A stretch of DNA of 37,856 bases, taken from NCBI GenBank assembly GCA_964504195.1, contig CAZDDI010000043.1, positions 1-37,856 on the forward strand, written 5' to 3'. Shown one piece after another: positions 8,089 through 19,000 of the stretch. The position numbers and the translations under genes are program-made. Below the pieces are notes generated by a model. The model did not search any database, was not told the origin of the DNA, and saw nothing but the letters and a program-made list of their open reading frames with translations. Source of the DNA: CAZDDI01 sp964504195. GTDB taxonomy: Bacteria > Chloroflexota > Anaerolineae > B4-G1 > SLSP01. Each line of letters begins with the position of its first letter. Positions within the stretch are counted from its first letter, which is position 1.

Positions 8089-8826
8089 ATGGAACAGGTA
8101 GCACGACTGGAAGTCATTGATCGAGACGGCTGGCGCAAGACATTTCCATTGGAAAAGCACCTGGTCCATGTAGGCAGCGATAGCCATAACGATATTGTTC
8201 TGGATGCCAGCCATGGACGCGGTGTAGCCGCACGGCACTTGCAGCTGTTGCGCACACCAGGGCAATCGGCACGGGTAATCAACCTCGGCGACGTATCCAT
8301 TTTCTATGGCCCGGATCGTAGAGATGAGCTGGAACCACGCCAAACACTGCCGATAATGGAAGGGACTACCCTTACAGTAGGAGACTACAGTATTACTTTC
8401 TACGATGGATTAGGGTTACCCGAAGCCGGAGCTCATGCCTCTGGGCCTATCGGGTTGGAATTGATTTTGCCCCAGGCCCGCTTAGCCCCTGGGCAAAACA
8501 TTGAAGGGTCAATCACGGTACGTAATCTGGGGGAAGAACCCGGCGTTCAATTCCTGCTAACCGTGGAAGGGCTACCGCCCGAATGTTATACCATTGGCCC
8601 TAGCCCGCTGCTCTTTCCAGGAGCAGCCAAAGCCATACCCTTTAGACTACGCCATTCTCAAGGCCCCCAACCACCGGCTGGAAAGCACGAGCTGATGATA
8701 ATAGCGACAGCTTCAGAGGCTTATCCCGATGAGAAAGCCGTAGTCACCCGCCCGGTAGAGATATTGCCCTATATGGCCCATACGCTACAGATGGTAGACC
8801 CTGGAAACGAGAGGATTTTGGTATAA
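8089..8826 (+). CDS. FHA-like domain protein with C-terminal NEW3-like beta-sandwich
   Basis: 245 residues, ATG after AAAGAGAG. Residues ~5-105 have an FHA-like layout (HLVHVGSDSHNDIVLD, VAARHLQLL, then IMEGTTLTVGDYSI). The canonical phosphothreonine-binding Gly-Arg and Ser-Arg-x-His motifs are altered to Gly-Ser and Ala-Arg-His. Residues ~120-230 form a NEW3/alpha-galactosidase-associated type beta-sandwich (APGQNIEGSITVRNLG). No signal peptide or TM segment is present, so it is predicted to be cytosolic. The stop overlaps the following membrane-protein start (TAATG), which implies coupled translation and probably a complex. A regulatory phosphopeptide reader is the textbook FHA role, but the changed motifs make a purely structural dock more likely. 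Confidence 0.7.
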   Translation: MEQVARLEVIDRDGWRKTFPLEKHLVHVGSDSHNDIVLDASHGRGVAARHLQLLRTPGQSARVINLGDVSIFYGPDRRDELEPRQTLPIMEGTTLTVGDYSITFYDGLGLPEAGAHASGPIGLELILPQARLAPGQNIEGSITVRNLGEEPGVQFLLTVEGLPPECYTIGPSPLLFPGAAKAIPFRLRHSQGPQPPAGKHELMIIATASEAYPDEKAVVTRPVEILPYMAHTLQMVDPGNERILV

Positions 8827-9809
8827 TGGGGATTATCAACCAACCCATAGTGATAATGGCGTACCTCGGAATCGGTTCTTTGGCAACGTTGGTAACTCCA
8901 ATTCAAGTCACCTCAAACCCGCGGGCCTGGTGGCAGTGGGTTATCTTAGCAATCATCTTCATCGCACTGATTCTACTGTTGTTACCGGTTATCAAACGCT
9001 GGCAACGGCGGCGGCGCTGCCGAACCTATCGCCTGGAACTAAAAAACACCGGTAATGTACCGGATGTTTACTTATTGCGTGCAGAAGATACCGCCGAGGG
9101 TTTGCAATTTGATTTCACGCTTAGAGGGCAACCTCTGGCAGAATTGATGCTGGCAGGAGAACCGGTTGCCACAGATACCTATTCAGGAACTGTTCCGACC
9201 ACGCAGCCCAAGCCTAAACCGCGCAAACCTAAATTGTCCAGCAAACTCTCTTTTGTAGGTAAGTTAGGTGGAATCAGTGCTTTCTTCGGAACATTGATCA
9301 CAACAGTAGGGAATGCCTTACCATACTCTATAGGTTTACCACTCTTACGCTTTGGGGGGAAGCTCACACAAGGACAACGCATGGCGGCACAGGTACAGCA
9401 TGGCCCGCGGCAATTGAATTCTTTACAACAAGCAACGAAACAAGTCACAGGCACAAAACCCAGTAACGCGCCCGCCAAGGCCACTCCTATTGGGCCATCT
9501 GGACCAACATCAACCGCCAGCACGGCGGCATTGGCTCTCGGCCCTCCGGTTCTCTGGTTACGCACGCCCTCTCTCCCACAGGGCAAACAAATACATTTGG
9601 AGATGCAAATTTCTCCGCTACGGCCCCAGGTAGGCGGGACCTATTACTTTACGGTGTTTTCGCGACGAGAAGATGCAGACGCTGGAGCAGCACGGACTGA
9701 AGGGCAATGCTATTTAATGCCCCTCACCGGAATCGAGCGTTACGGCCCGTTTCTTGTTCTCGTGGGGCTACTGGCAACGCTATCCTGGGCCTTCTTGTCG
9801 CTGTTTTAG
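8826..9809 (+). CDS. Membrane protein of unknown function in eCIS operon
   Basis: 327 residues overlapping the previous gene by one base. There is a hydrophobic segment at residues ~5-24, a strong TM at ~34-58 (WWQWVILAIIFIALILLLLP) followed by a basic KRWQRRRRCR stop-transfer patch, and a C-terminal TM at ~307-327. Just after the basic patch is a short NEW3-like strand pattern (YRLELKNTGNVPDVYLL), also seen in both flanking FHA-like proteins. A Lys/Pro- then Ala/Thr-rich middle (~120-240) looks disordered. The position between two FHA-like proteins suggests it forms a membrane complex with them. No known family is recognised. Confidence 0.7.
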   Translation: MGIINQPIVIMAYLGIGSLATLVTPIQVTSNPRAWWQWVILAIIFIALILLLLPVIKRWQRRRRCRTYRLELKNTGNVPDVYLLRAEDTAEGLQFDFTLRGQPLAELMLAGEPVATDTYSGTVPTTQPKPKPRKPKLSSKLSFVGKLGGISAFFGTLITTVGNALPYSIGLPLLRFGGKLTQGQRMAAQVQHGPRQLNSLQQATKQVTGTKPSNAPAKATPIGPSGPTSTASTAALALGPPVLWLRTPSLPQGKQIHLEMQISPLRPQVGGTYYFTVFSRREDADAGAARTEGQCYLMPLTGIERYGPFLVLVGLLATLSWAFLSLF

Positions 9810-9842
9810 TGAAACACCGACGCTATAAAGAAGGGGGAAACT

Positions 9843-12800
9843 ATGAGCCAGTGGGATCAATTAGAAATTGTTAGCAAAACAGGGGCAATAAGTTTTTACG
9901 ACCTTGAGCCGAACAAGGGGACGACCAACATCGGGGGGCATCCCGACAACGACATCGTGCTTGAGGGCACAGAGATCGCGCCGTTTCACGCGGTGCTGGA
10001 TCACCGACAACGACCTTATCAGCTGATGGCGTTGGATTCAGACCGGCAGATATTACTCGACGATAATCCCCTCGCGACCCACCAGTCCGTACCCCTGGCA
10101 AACTGGGGGGCGGTAAAACTGGATGGCTACACCCTGATTCTGCTAGAGCGAGCGGGAGCAAATGTTGCTGCCCCACTGGAGCCTACGGCCAAACCCACCA
10201 AGAAACCCCCTGCGGCTGCAAAATCGGCTGCGCCGGGCGGTGCCCCGCCCCCCCTCAACGCACCAGCTATTGCTATGTCCGCTGCTGGACGTGCAACCAC
10301 CCCTTTTCCGGATAGTACCGACGATTTTATCGTCATGGACGTCGCTGCAAGTGAAGCCACGGTTGAGGTCGAGCAAACCGCCACCTTTATCGCCAGCATT
10401 ACCAATGGCGGGCCGCGTGTGGCAACGTTTTCTTTCGCAGTCGAAGGTATAGACCCAGAATGGGTCACGATTTTACCCGAACAAATCAATCTCAACGATG
10501 GACAACGGGCAACCGTACAAGTGCTAATTACCCCCCCCCGACATCCCAACAGCCGAGCCGGCGTACATCAGCTGGCAGTGATTGCCACCTCGGTGAATTA
10601 TCCGGATCACAAGGCACAGCGCGGGGTACGGCTAACAATTGAGCCTTATCACGAATTCACCGTGGGGGAATTAGAACCCCGACAGCAGACCGTGAAGGGC
10701 CGGCGACCCGAAGGGCGTTCCCTACTCCACATTTTGAACAAGGGGAATGCCGACGCCACCTTCCGGCTTGAAGCCATGGACGATGAACGCGCCTGCCAAT
10801 TTGAATTTGAAGTAAAAGAGGGTCAAAAAGTGGCCCGACAAGCGCGCCAAGCGGAAATGCGCTTACCGCCCGAAGAGACTTTTGGTATCCCCGTAATCAT
10901 CCTCCCCTTAAAACGGCCTTTGATCGGACTACGCAGTCGCAATCATACGTTCACAACCACAGTTTCGCTGTTGACAGGGGAGCAAACCCCCCGCTCACTA
11001 TTGGGGTATATTCGTGTGCGCCCCCTCATAGGTCCTTTGCCGTTGTTTTTAATACTAGCAGCACTTATCGCGCTGATTATCTTTATCTTCAAACCAGGAA
11101 TTAAAGGCTTTGATGCAGATGCCTATGAAATCAATGCGGGCGATCAAGTACTATTAACCTGGGAGACCACCCGCTTCACCAGCCTGTGGATAACAGGTTC
11201 TGACGGCACGTATCAGCGTCTGGATACTCACACGGGCCAACATCCAGTCCAACCTAAAGATGATGCCACCTACACGCTCTACGCGGAAAACTTCCTCTCG
11301 ATGATTCCCTTCTTGGCGGTGCGCCCGGTGCCACTCACAATAGATGTATCGCCATTAGAACCACGTATCATTTACTTCCGCGCTGTTCCACCTAGTATTC
11401 CTCACGGTGATGCAACGACACTTTACTGGGACGTAGCAAATGCGGAAACCATCACTATTGAAGGGCCGCGAGGTCTGGAAACCCTTGATCCAGCGGCAAG
11501 AAGTCACCAAGATACCCCATTGGAACCTGGACAGGCACAATACACCCTGCGCGTTGGGCGCACAGGGGGCGCCTTCGATGAGCAAAGCACCTCGGTTATA
11601 GTCTCAGCTAAGCCGCTGCCGGAACCACGGATTTTTGATTTTTTTGTAACTCCGTTAAGAATTTTTGAAGGTGAAACAGTAACCGTCACTTGGCGAGTAG
11701 AAGACGCTACCTCGGTGCAACTGTTAGAAAACGGCATCCCAACTTCCGCAGGCTATGCACCAGATACCCCCCTTGTGGTACGCAGACCAACCGGACAAAA
11801 GCAAATTGAATATCAGCTCCTGGCCCTGTATCTGAGTGATGATAATCGCGAATCGCGTACACTCAGCACCCCCCGGGTGGTCATTGTGAGTGACGCTCCC
11901 CCGGAGCCAGAGAAACCGGTTATCGAAGATTTCCGCGTGCTGCCGCCCCAAGTCATACAAGGCGCGTATGCAGAATTGATCTGGTCTGTGAGTGGCGAAA
12001 CAACCAACATCGAAATTACTTCCAGTTCAATGCAACTTAGCAACCTGGATCCGCAAGGGTCTTTGCGCGTGCTCGGTACGACTACGACTTTCTTCCAATT
12101 AACAGCTTATAATGGAGATTTATCAGCGACTAAGATCGTTGATCTTACGGTTCTTGAACCTACCCCGACACCAGTACCACCACCGCCACCGCCGGACATA
12201 CTGAGGTTCGTGTTGCGCTCCGCCTCTGGCGATACGGGCGATGTTAATATGATAAGATACGACGCAAATACAAGAACCACAGAGTACAATGTAATGATTG
12301 GCACACGCGCACGGATGGAATGGGATGTACAAAGTGCAGTGCCTAATGATGTAATTCGAGTAAACATAACTGACTTTGGAGCGCAGGCGCCTACAGGCCA
12401 AACCGATAACTTTTCAGTTATTGAAGCCAAGCTCTATGAATTAAACGCCAGCGCTACAGGTGGAGAGCGCACTGCTTATGTGCGCATCTATCTTACCTTC
12501 ACTCCCCCTCCTACTCCGCGCAATGTAAATGGGCCGCCACCACCACTCACTGAAGGACAACCCATAACAATTACATGGCAACTAGACCTGCTGACCCCTC
12601 AGGTTATTGGCTTCAGGCTTTACCGTGCTAATTGCCAAACAACTAGCGGGACACATGCCTGTAGTGAATTTGAGGTAATAGCTAATGAAACCCTATTGAC
12701 ACGAGACCCTCCTTTTGTCTGGATAGATACAGATACTACGGTACCTACTTGCGGACGGGTTTACTATCTTACAACTGTCTATCGAGACTTAGACCAACAA

Positions 12801-12857
12801 ATACGCGAAACCCCCACCAGTACCAACTGGTGGTACGGGCAACCATGTAGGCCATAA
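9843..12857 (+). CDS. FHA-like, single-TM, multi-Ig-domain protein
   Basis: 1004 residues, ATG after GAAGGGGG. Residues ~10-95 are an FHA-like domain (TTNIGGHPDNDIVLEG, IAPFHAVLD) with degenerate phosphothreonine motifs (GGH instead of GR; APFH instead of SRxH). An Ala/Pro linker (~108-145) leads to NEW3-like beta-sandwiches (~155-395). A single TM segment lies at ~398-418 (LFLILAALIALIIFIFKPGI). The rest is a chain of about four Ig-like domains, a PTPTPVPPPPPP linker (~772-783) and two further beta domains, the last Fn3-like. The topology suggests the FHA part faces the cytosol and the Ig chain faces outward. A terminator follows at 12904. I infer a tether between the CIS and the envelope. 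Confidence 0.75.
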   Translation: MSQWDQLEIVSKTGAISFYDLEPNKGTTNIGGHPDNDIVLEGTEIAPFHAVLDHRQRPYQLMALDSDRQILLDDNPLATHQSVPLANWGAVKLDGYTLILLERAGANVAAPLEPTAKPTKKPPAAAKSAAPGGAPPPLNAPAIAMSAAGRATTPFPDSTDDFIVMDVAASEATVEVEQTATFIASITNGGPRVATFSFAVEGIDPEWVTILPEQINLNDGQRATVQVLITPPRHPNSRAGVHQLAVIATSVNYPDHKAQRGVRLTIEPYHEFTVGELEPRQQTVKGRRPEGRSLLHILNKGNADATFRLEAMDDERACQFEFEVKEGQKVARQARQAEMRLPPEETFGIPVIILPLKRPLIGLRSRNHTFTTTVSLLTGEQTPRSLLGYIRVRPLIGPLPLFLILAALIALIIFIFKPGIKGFDADAYEINAGDQVLLTWETTRFTSLWITGSDGTYQRLDTHTGQHPVQPKDDATYTLYAENFLSMIPFLAVRPVPLTIDVSPLEPRIIYFRAVPPSIPHGDATTLYWDVANAETITIEGPRGLETLDPAARSHQDTPLEPGQAQYTLRVGRTGGAFDEQSTSVIVSAKPLPEPRIFDFFVTPLRIFEGETVTVTWRVEDATSVQLLENGIPTSAGYAPDTPLVVRRPTGQKQIEYQLLALYLSDDNRESRTLSTPRVVIVSDAPPEPEKPVIEDFRVLPPQVIQGAYAELIWSVSGETTNIEITSSSMQLSNLDPQGSLRVLGTTTTFFQLTAYNGDLSATKIVDLTVLEPTPTPVPPPPPPDILRFVLRSASGDTGDVNMIRYDANTRTTEYNVMIGTRARMEWDVQSAVPNDVIRVNITDFGAQAPTGQTDNFSVIEAKLYELNASATGGERTAYVRIYLTFTPPPTPRNVNGPPPPLTEGQPITITWQLDLLTPQVIGFRLYRANCQTTSGTHACSEFEVIANETLLTRDPPFVWIDTDTTVPTCGRVYYLTTVYRDLDQQIRETPTSTNWWYGQPCRP

Positions 12858-12903
12858 TTAACAGATGAACAGCTAACCCGCTTGAAGCAGGAACAACCTT
12901 TTG

Positions 12904-12947
12904 GCGCGTTCCCCGGTAATACCGGGGAACGCGCAAGAGAATTTTTT
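12904..12947 (+). terminator. Rho-independent terminator closing the baseplate/FHA operon
   Basis: A perfect 14-bp stem, GCGCGTTCCCCGGT (12904-12917) and its exact complement (12921-12934), with a 3-base AAT loop. A T6 run follows at 12942-12947 after 7 bases. It lies 46 bp past the stop of the Ig/FHA gene. The slightly separated T-tract weakens it, but the position and stem are convincing. The remaining gap 12948-13092 shows no gene and no clear promoter. Confidence 0.8.
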
Positions 12948-13092
12948 CAAGCCCACAACCCAAGTTACCGACCTTACCACACTTGCTACTCCATCGGCAC
13001 TGCTCCTACATGGCAACGCAAATGCAAAGAATGGTTATACGTTGCAATTCTCAAGTGTCTAACACTGCCCATAGCTCAAGGGAGTATATAAT

Positions 13093-16000
13093 ATGAAAGA
13101 AAAAGTCACGCGTCACAGACGATTCCAATGGGTACGCCTTCTTACCCTGATACTAATACTAGGAACTCCTGAGGCTATGTTAGCAACGCCAGCGGCAGCC
13201 GGGCTGAACACGGAGCAAATAGCAGCCCCACCCCGCTATGCCCCCGCTAATGCACTACACCCAACAGAAACATACTTTGTTCAGCCACAATCAAGCGGAC
13301 TCACACTCACGCAAAACGTCAGTACGGCAGAAGCAGCTTCGACAAATCGTATCTACAATGGCGATATCATCACCTATACACTCACTCTCAGAAACGCTGG
13401 CTCTAGTAACATTGAAAATATACTGGTATCGAATTCCCTGCACACCCTACAAGAAGTTTCTGCACCCGCTGTGTATGCTAGACAATTTTTTACCACCAGC
13501 CATCCCATTCAAGATCCCTCAGGGGCAATTATCACTATCACCACCTACTCAGAAATCCGTTGGTCTATTGCGTTACTGGCACCCGCACAACAGGTAGAAC
13601 TTACTTTTTCAGGTCAGGTCATGGGCATCGCAGATGGCACCATCATCGCGAATTACGCACAAGCAGCCTATTATTACCCTGGCGATGAGACGCCACATCA
13701 AACAAGTAATAACCATGAAATAACTGTATACACAAAGATTACAGACGGCACAGGCCCTAAAATATCGCCTGTCCCTACATGGTTCTCCAATGATGTGGGG
13801 GGCACCGTCGGAATGGATTGGGGGGATTACAATCGCGATGGCTACCTGGATCTAGCACTGGCCTCACCTACAGGTGTATCCGTCTATCGCAATGATAACG
13901 GGAGATTGACACAAGTCTCCATACCCGACGCAACAGGACGCTCGGCTTACGGCGTAAAGTGGGCTGATATCACAGGAGACGGACAGCTAGACCTGGTTGT
14001 TGTTGGTGACACCATTATTGATAACAGTGGCAAAAACTATGTCTACAGTTACAACGCCGCTAACGATACTTTCGTAACAAAAGAAAATTATAGCTTTGCT
14101 TCTTATAGAAACACAGGTCAACTTGTGCGCTTAGCCACCGCGGACTTCAACGGAAACGGATACATAGATGTAATTGCCAGCACTAATGCAATTAATGTGG
14201 ACTGTCCCGTGCAACTATTCACTAACACAGGCACTGGCTTTTTCTCTTCGCCTGAGTCTGACTGTATATCTAAGCAATCTACGGCAGCTCTTAGCGTCGT
14301 AGATTTTAACAATGACGGGGGCCTGACGTTAGCCATGGGGCAATTTCCCAACATTTTAGCATTACAACATAATTCACCCACCGGCACCATCACTACGCTA
14401 GACAACAACTTGGAATACCTGCCCTACGATTTCGCCTGGGGAGACTATGATGGGGATGGACATCTTGACCTGGCCGCCGCTTATCCCCTCCAAAGAGAGG
14501 TGCGCATCTATCGAAACAATGGAAATAATCACTTCAATGCAAATCCCCCAATAGTTATTCGGACGAATTATTTTATGACCCCGCTAGCGATAGATTGGGG
14601 GGATTTCACTGGTGATGGGCAACTTGAATTAGCTGTGGCAGATTCTCCACCCCGTTTATACCGTTATGACAAAGCCAACGATACTTTTAAGGAGTTACCT
14701 CAAATACGACTCAATTCAATAACAGGACAACAAGTATGGGCTTTGCGAGGGGTCAATGTACAAGGGCAGGGAAATCTCGATTTAGCCCTCACGAGTCGTG
14801 AAGGGCCAAGCCAGCTCTTTACCAATTATACCCCGCGGTTGGCCTCACAACAGAACAATAACGTGATCGCCACCTCAGAAAGAGCCGCTAGCGTGGTATG
14901 GGGAGATGTAAGCAACAATGGCTACTTAGATCTTATCATGGGGGGCGGAACAGTCCTCTCTGGGGCGCAAACCGTGCCACCACGCTTATATGTTAGTAAC
15001 CTCCCCGGGGAGGGGTGGACTGTACGCACATTCCAACGGAGTGGTTTTGGTCCACATCAACTTGCGCTCGCCGATATGACCAAAAACGGACGCTTAGATT
15101 TAGCAATGAGCGTGGGCAACGTCCTACAACTCTATACCAACAGCGATTTACAGAATAGTACGATTCAAAACCCCAGCTTTACTATTTCTGTTGACGGGAC
15201 TATCAGAAGCTTGGCCTGGGGGGATGCTAATGATGACGAGTATTTGGATTTGCTGGTAGGAACACACAACGGGAAGATTCATTTATATCTCAATGAAAAC
15301 GGGCAGCTGAATCCCAAGCCAGCCGCCACAATCAACCACAGCGGTGAGATTCGCAGTTTAGCATGGGGGGATTTCGACCACGACCACTATCTGGATTTTG
15401 CCGTAGCGGCTTATAACGGGCGGGCAGCCATCTATCGCAACAGCGGCGATGGGCGCACCTTCAACGTGTGGTGGCAAGCGCCCAACGCTACACCAACCAC
15501 CGCGATTGCAGTAGCCGATTATAACCAAAGTGGGTGGCTAGATCTGGCAATTGGATACCAGAACTCCCCCATTGCTATCTGGGAAAATCAAGCCGGGCAC
15601 TTTGCAACAACCGCTATCTGGACTTCGCGTGCCCCTTACAACACCACCGCCCTGGCCTGGGGTGACTGGAATAATGACGGATATCCAGCGCTGGCGGTCG
15701 GCACACGCGGAGAACGGGATCTGGTTTACACAAACCTAGGCAGTGAGCCAAATGTCCCCCGGCTCTTCATCGCTTGGGAATCTGAATCTGATGAACTTGA
15801 TAAAAAGATAACTACCGGAATCGCCTGGGGTGATTACAATAACGATGGAGATCTCGACTTGGCTGTGAGCCGCGAGTACGCGGGAAAGAATCAATCCTAC
15901 AATGGCATTTACGAAAACTCGCTTGTTACAGCAGCCTCGCGACCTGAAACACCTCCTTTTGTTTCAGTAGAACGGCCTGGGCCTACCGCTAGCGCCTATT

Positions 16001-19000
16001 TCTATTCTACCCCCCCCTTGCTAGGCGAACGCCACGCCCCCATAATAACCATCACCTATCGCATACATGACCACGAGACTACACCCATCGCAAACGCTAT
16101 CTTCGAGTATTCAATTGATGGTGGCAGCAACTGGCGCACAGCCACCCCCCACACCCAGCCCAGTATCCCTGTACCTAACGGACCACCAGCACAATTTGCC
16201 TGGAATGCCAGAGCCGACAGAGCCATCAGTGACAATGCCTTGTTTCGCGTGACGGTAATCGCTCAAGACAATAACGGCCCGGTAAGCGTAGCACGCGGTA
16301 GCGGCATCAGCCCACCTTTCCGTGTGCGCGGCATTGATTGCTATTGGCCTATTAAAGCATCTATCTCCTCACATCCCGCTCAGCCAGCACCAGAAGAAGA
16401 AGTTCAATTTCAGGCAGAAGTACAATCAGCCAGCGGCCCACTGACCTTTATCTGGGATCTGGGAGATGGCACTCAAGTATCTGGCGGCGGAATCGTAACC
16501 CATCGTTATGCGGACGCGGGGACTTACAATGTAACGCTAGTAGTGCAAGGCCCAGCCTGCCCCATGGCCCGTCCAGCATACGCAACGCGAGAGATTACTG
16601 TACATGAGGGGAAACTATATCTCCCTCTAGTAATGCGCAATCATACTGGACACGCACAAACCATTTCGCATGAACCGCTGACCAGAGAGAGCACTCCGCC
16701 ATTTTTCAAAGCCGCCGCAACCAAACCCGCCACGGCACGGGCACTTGTCACCACAGCCCCCTGTTATACGGGTTTGGCGTCCACTACCGCAAGTCCAATC
16801 ACCACCCTTCTCGACCGTTCTATTTTCATTAGCCAATCAGGTACTAACAGCCAACCCACCAGCAACCGCAACGGCAATCGCGTCGCCTTCTGGTCTACAC
16901 AGACAGGACATACTAATAATGATGGCAGTATTGAAATCTTCCTGGCAACGGTACATACAGAAACGGTTAATCTCACCCAGATAACAGAATCCCCAGGCAC
17001 CATTCTTGCCGGTTTCAACCTTGGCCCGTCACTTAACCATGGTGGTGATCGGCTCACATTCTTCTCTGACCGCGACCTGGTCCCACAACACAATCAAGAT
17101 TATAATTTTGAGATTTTCCTGGCCGAAGTAGAGGAAATTACAGATGGGGCGGCCCTCTCCACACAAGTAACACTATGCCAGCTAACCAAAACCAGACTGA
17201 GAAGTTCTAACATCCTACCAGTAATCAGTGGCAACGGGCGCTTCGTCACTTTTGTTTCCGATAATGCATTAACGGGAGCAAGTGGACATGTACCTGGGAA
17301 AATGGAAATCTTCCGCACAGAAATTGGTAATGTAGTCACAACAACACTGCCGATTACTCACACGCGGATTACAGTCTCATCCAATAACAACATCCTGAAC
17401 AGCGAACCCGTCATCAGTGAGGATGGGCGTTTTATTGCCTTTATCTCCAATCAAGCATGGCCTACTTCAAGCCCTCTGGAACAACAACAATTATTCCTGG
17501 CAGAGATAGATGGCGAAGCTATAACTTTCACACAAATTACTACAGGCACTGCAACCATAAAACAACCGGCCCTCGCCAGCCCCAATCAAGGGCCAGATGT
17601 TGTCGTAACGTATATTGCTGACGGGAATCTGTTTGTCGCAGAGATTATCACCGAGGTACCGCCACAAATTCAAATCCGCCAAATCTATACCGAAACACAA
17701 GCAGAACGCCCTAGCATCAGTGCAGACGGAACACGCATCACCTATCGCACAGCGAATGGCGCATTACGTATTTACGATAAATTAGGGCCAGAGACCCGGT
17801 CGCCAGAGCTAGAACCGGGACATTACGCTGTTATCAGCCCCGACGGCGCAACCGTGACCTATATATCAGATGAATGGAAAGTAGTACGCAACACCTACCC
17901 ACTGGCTGATTTGCAAGTAGAGGTATACGCACCCTTCGGCCCACTACAGGAAGGGCAAACTTTCACCTATGTTGTTACTATGACCAATTTAGGGCCATCC
18001 ACAGCCGCTAGCGCTACATTGGCCTTCACACTACCGCTAAGTATAGCTATACACAGTCACGATTTCACCCCCCCCAACGAAACTTGCACTACCAGTAATC
18101 CGGTACAATGTACGCTTGGGCCAATAGTCCTGCACCCCGGAACATCCGTTACCAGATTAGTCACAGTAACCATCACTGAAGAGGCTATCCAAGCAGCTGA
18201 TCTCGGCGGTGGCTTATTAAGCTTGAAAAGTACGGCTTATGTGAACAACGCGGAACTGGATGTAGTTGACCGGGATACAGAAAACAACTACGCAAAACAT
18301 TTTCAACCGGCTTTACACTTATTGCAAATCAACAAAACCGGGCCATTAACAGCGCCCGTCAATACAAACTTCCAGTATACCATCACTATTCACAACGCAG
18401 GTTCGCCCGTCACCGCGACCGATTGGACCATCACCGACTACCTACCAGAGGGCGCCGTCTGTGTTTCTGCTAGTGCTGGAGGTACATGTGGCGGGAATAA
18501 CAATAACCTGGTGCAGTGGACTTTGCATAATACCCCATTAGATAATGAAGACAACTTGATTTTTACCTTTAACGCGAGAGCAGACCGCACGATTGTTAAT
18601 GAAGCCTATGCAGTTAGCACTACCAGCGGGATCTATTTCTCTGGGGTTACTTCGGTAACAACTACCATCGCCCCCATACTCCATATTACCAAAACCGCCC
18701 CCGCAGAAGTGCCTATTAACACACCCATCACCTATGTTATCACAGTCACCAATACCGGGGGCCAGGCAACCGGCGTTACCTTGACCGATACAATACCCGA
18801 CGATGCCACCCTGGTTGACGCAGGAGGAGGAACCACCGACCCCAACGATATTATCACCTGGGACCTGGGAATTGTGGGATATGGAGAAACACATACGCGC
18901 ACCTTTACGGTCTCAGCAAACCAGAGTATTACCAACACTGAGTATGCCGTAGCTGCAACTAACAGTTTACAACCAGTGGTAGGTAACATCGCAGTTCACA

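Noticed and set aside
12882..13091. Small open frame of 69 codons in the gap before the giant gene
   Set aside because: It reads straight through the terminator hairpin at 12904-12947 and has no ribosome site or recognisable protein pattern.
13087..13092. TATAAT directly before the ATG of the giant gene, considered as a promoter
   Set aside because: It touches the start codon and would give a leaderless mRNA, while a proper AAGGGAG ribosome site lies just upstream. It is more likely an AT-rich spacer.
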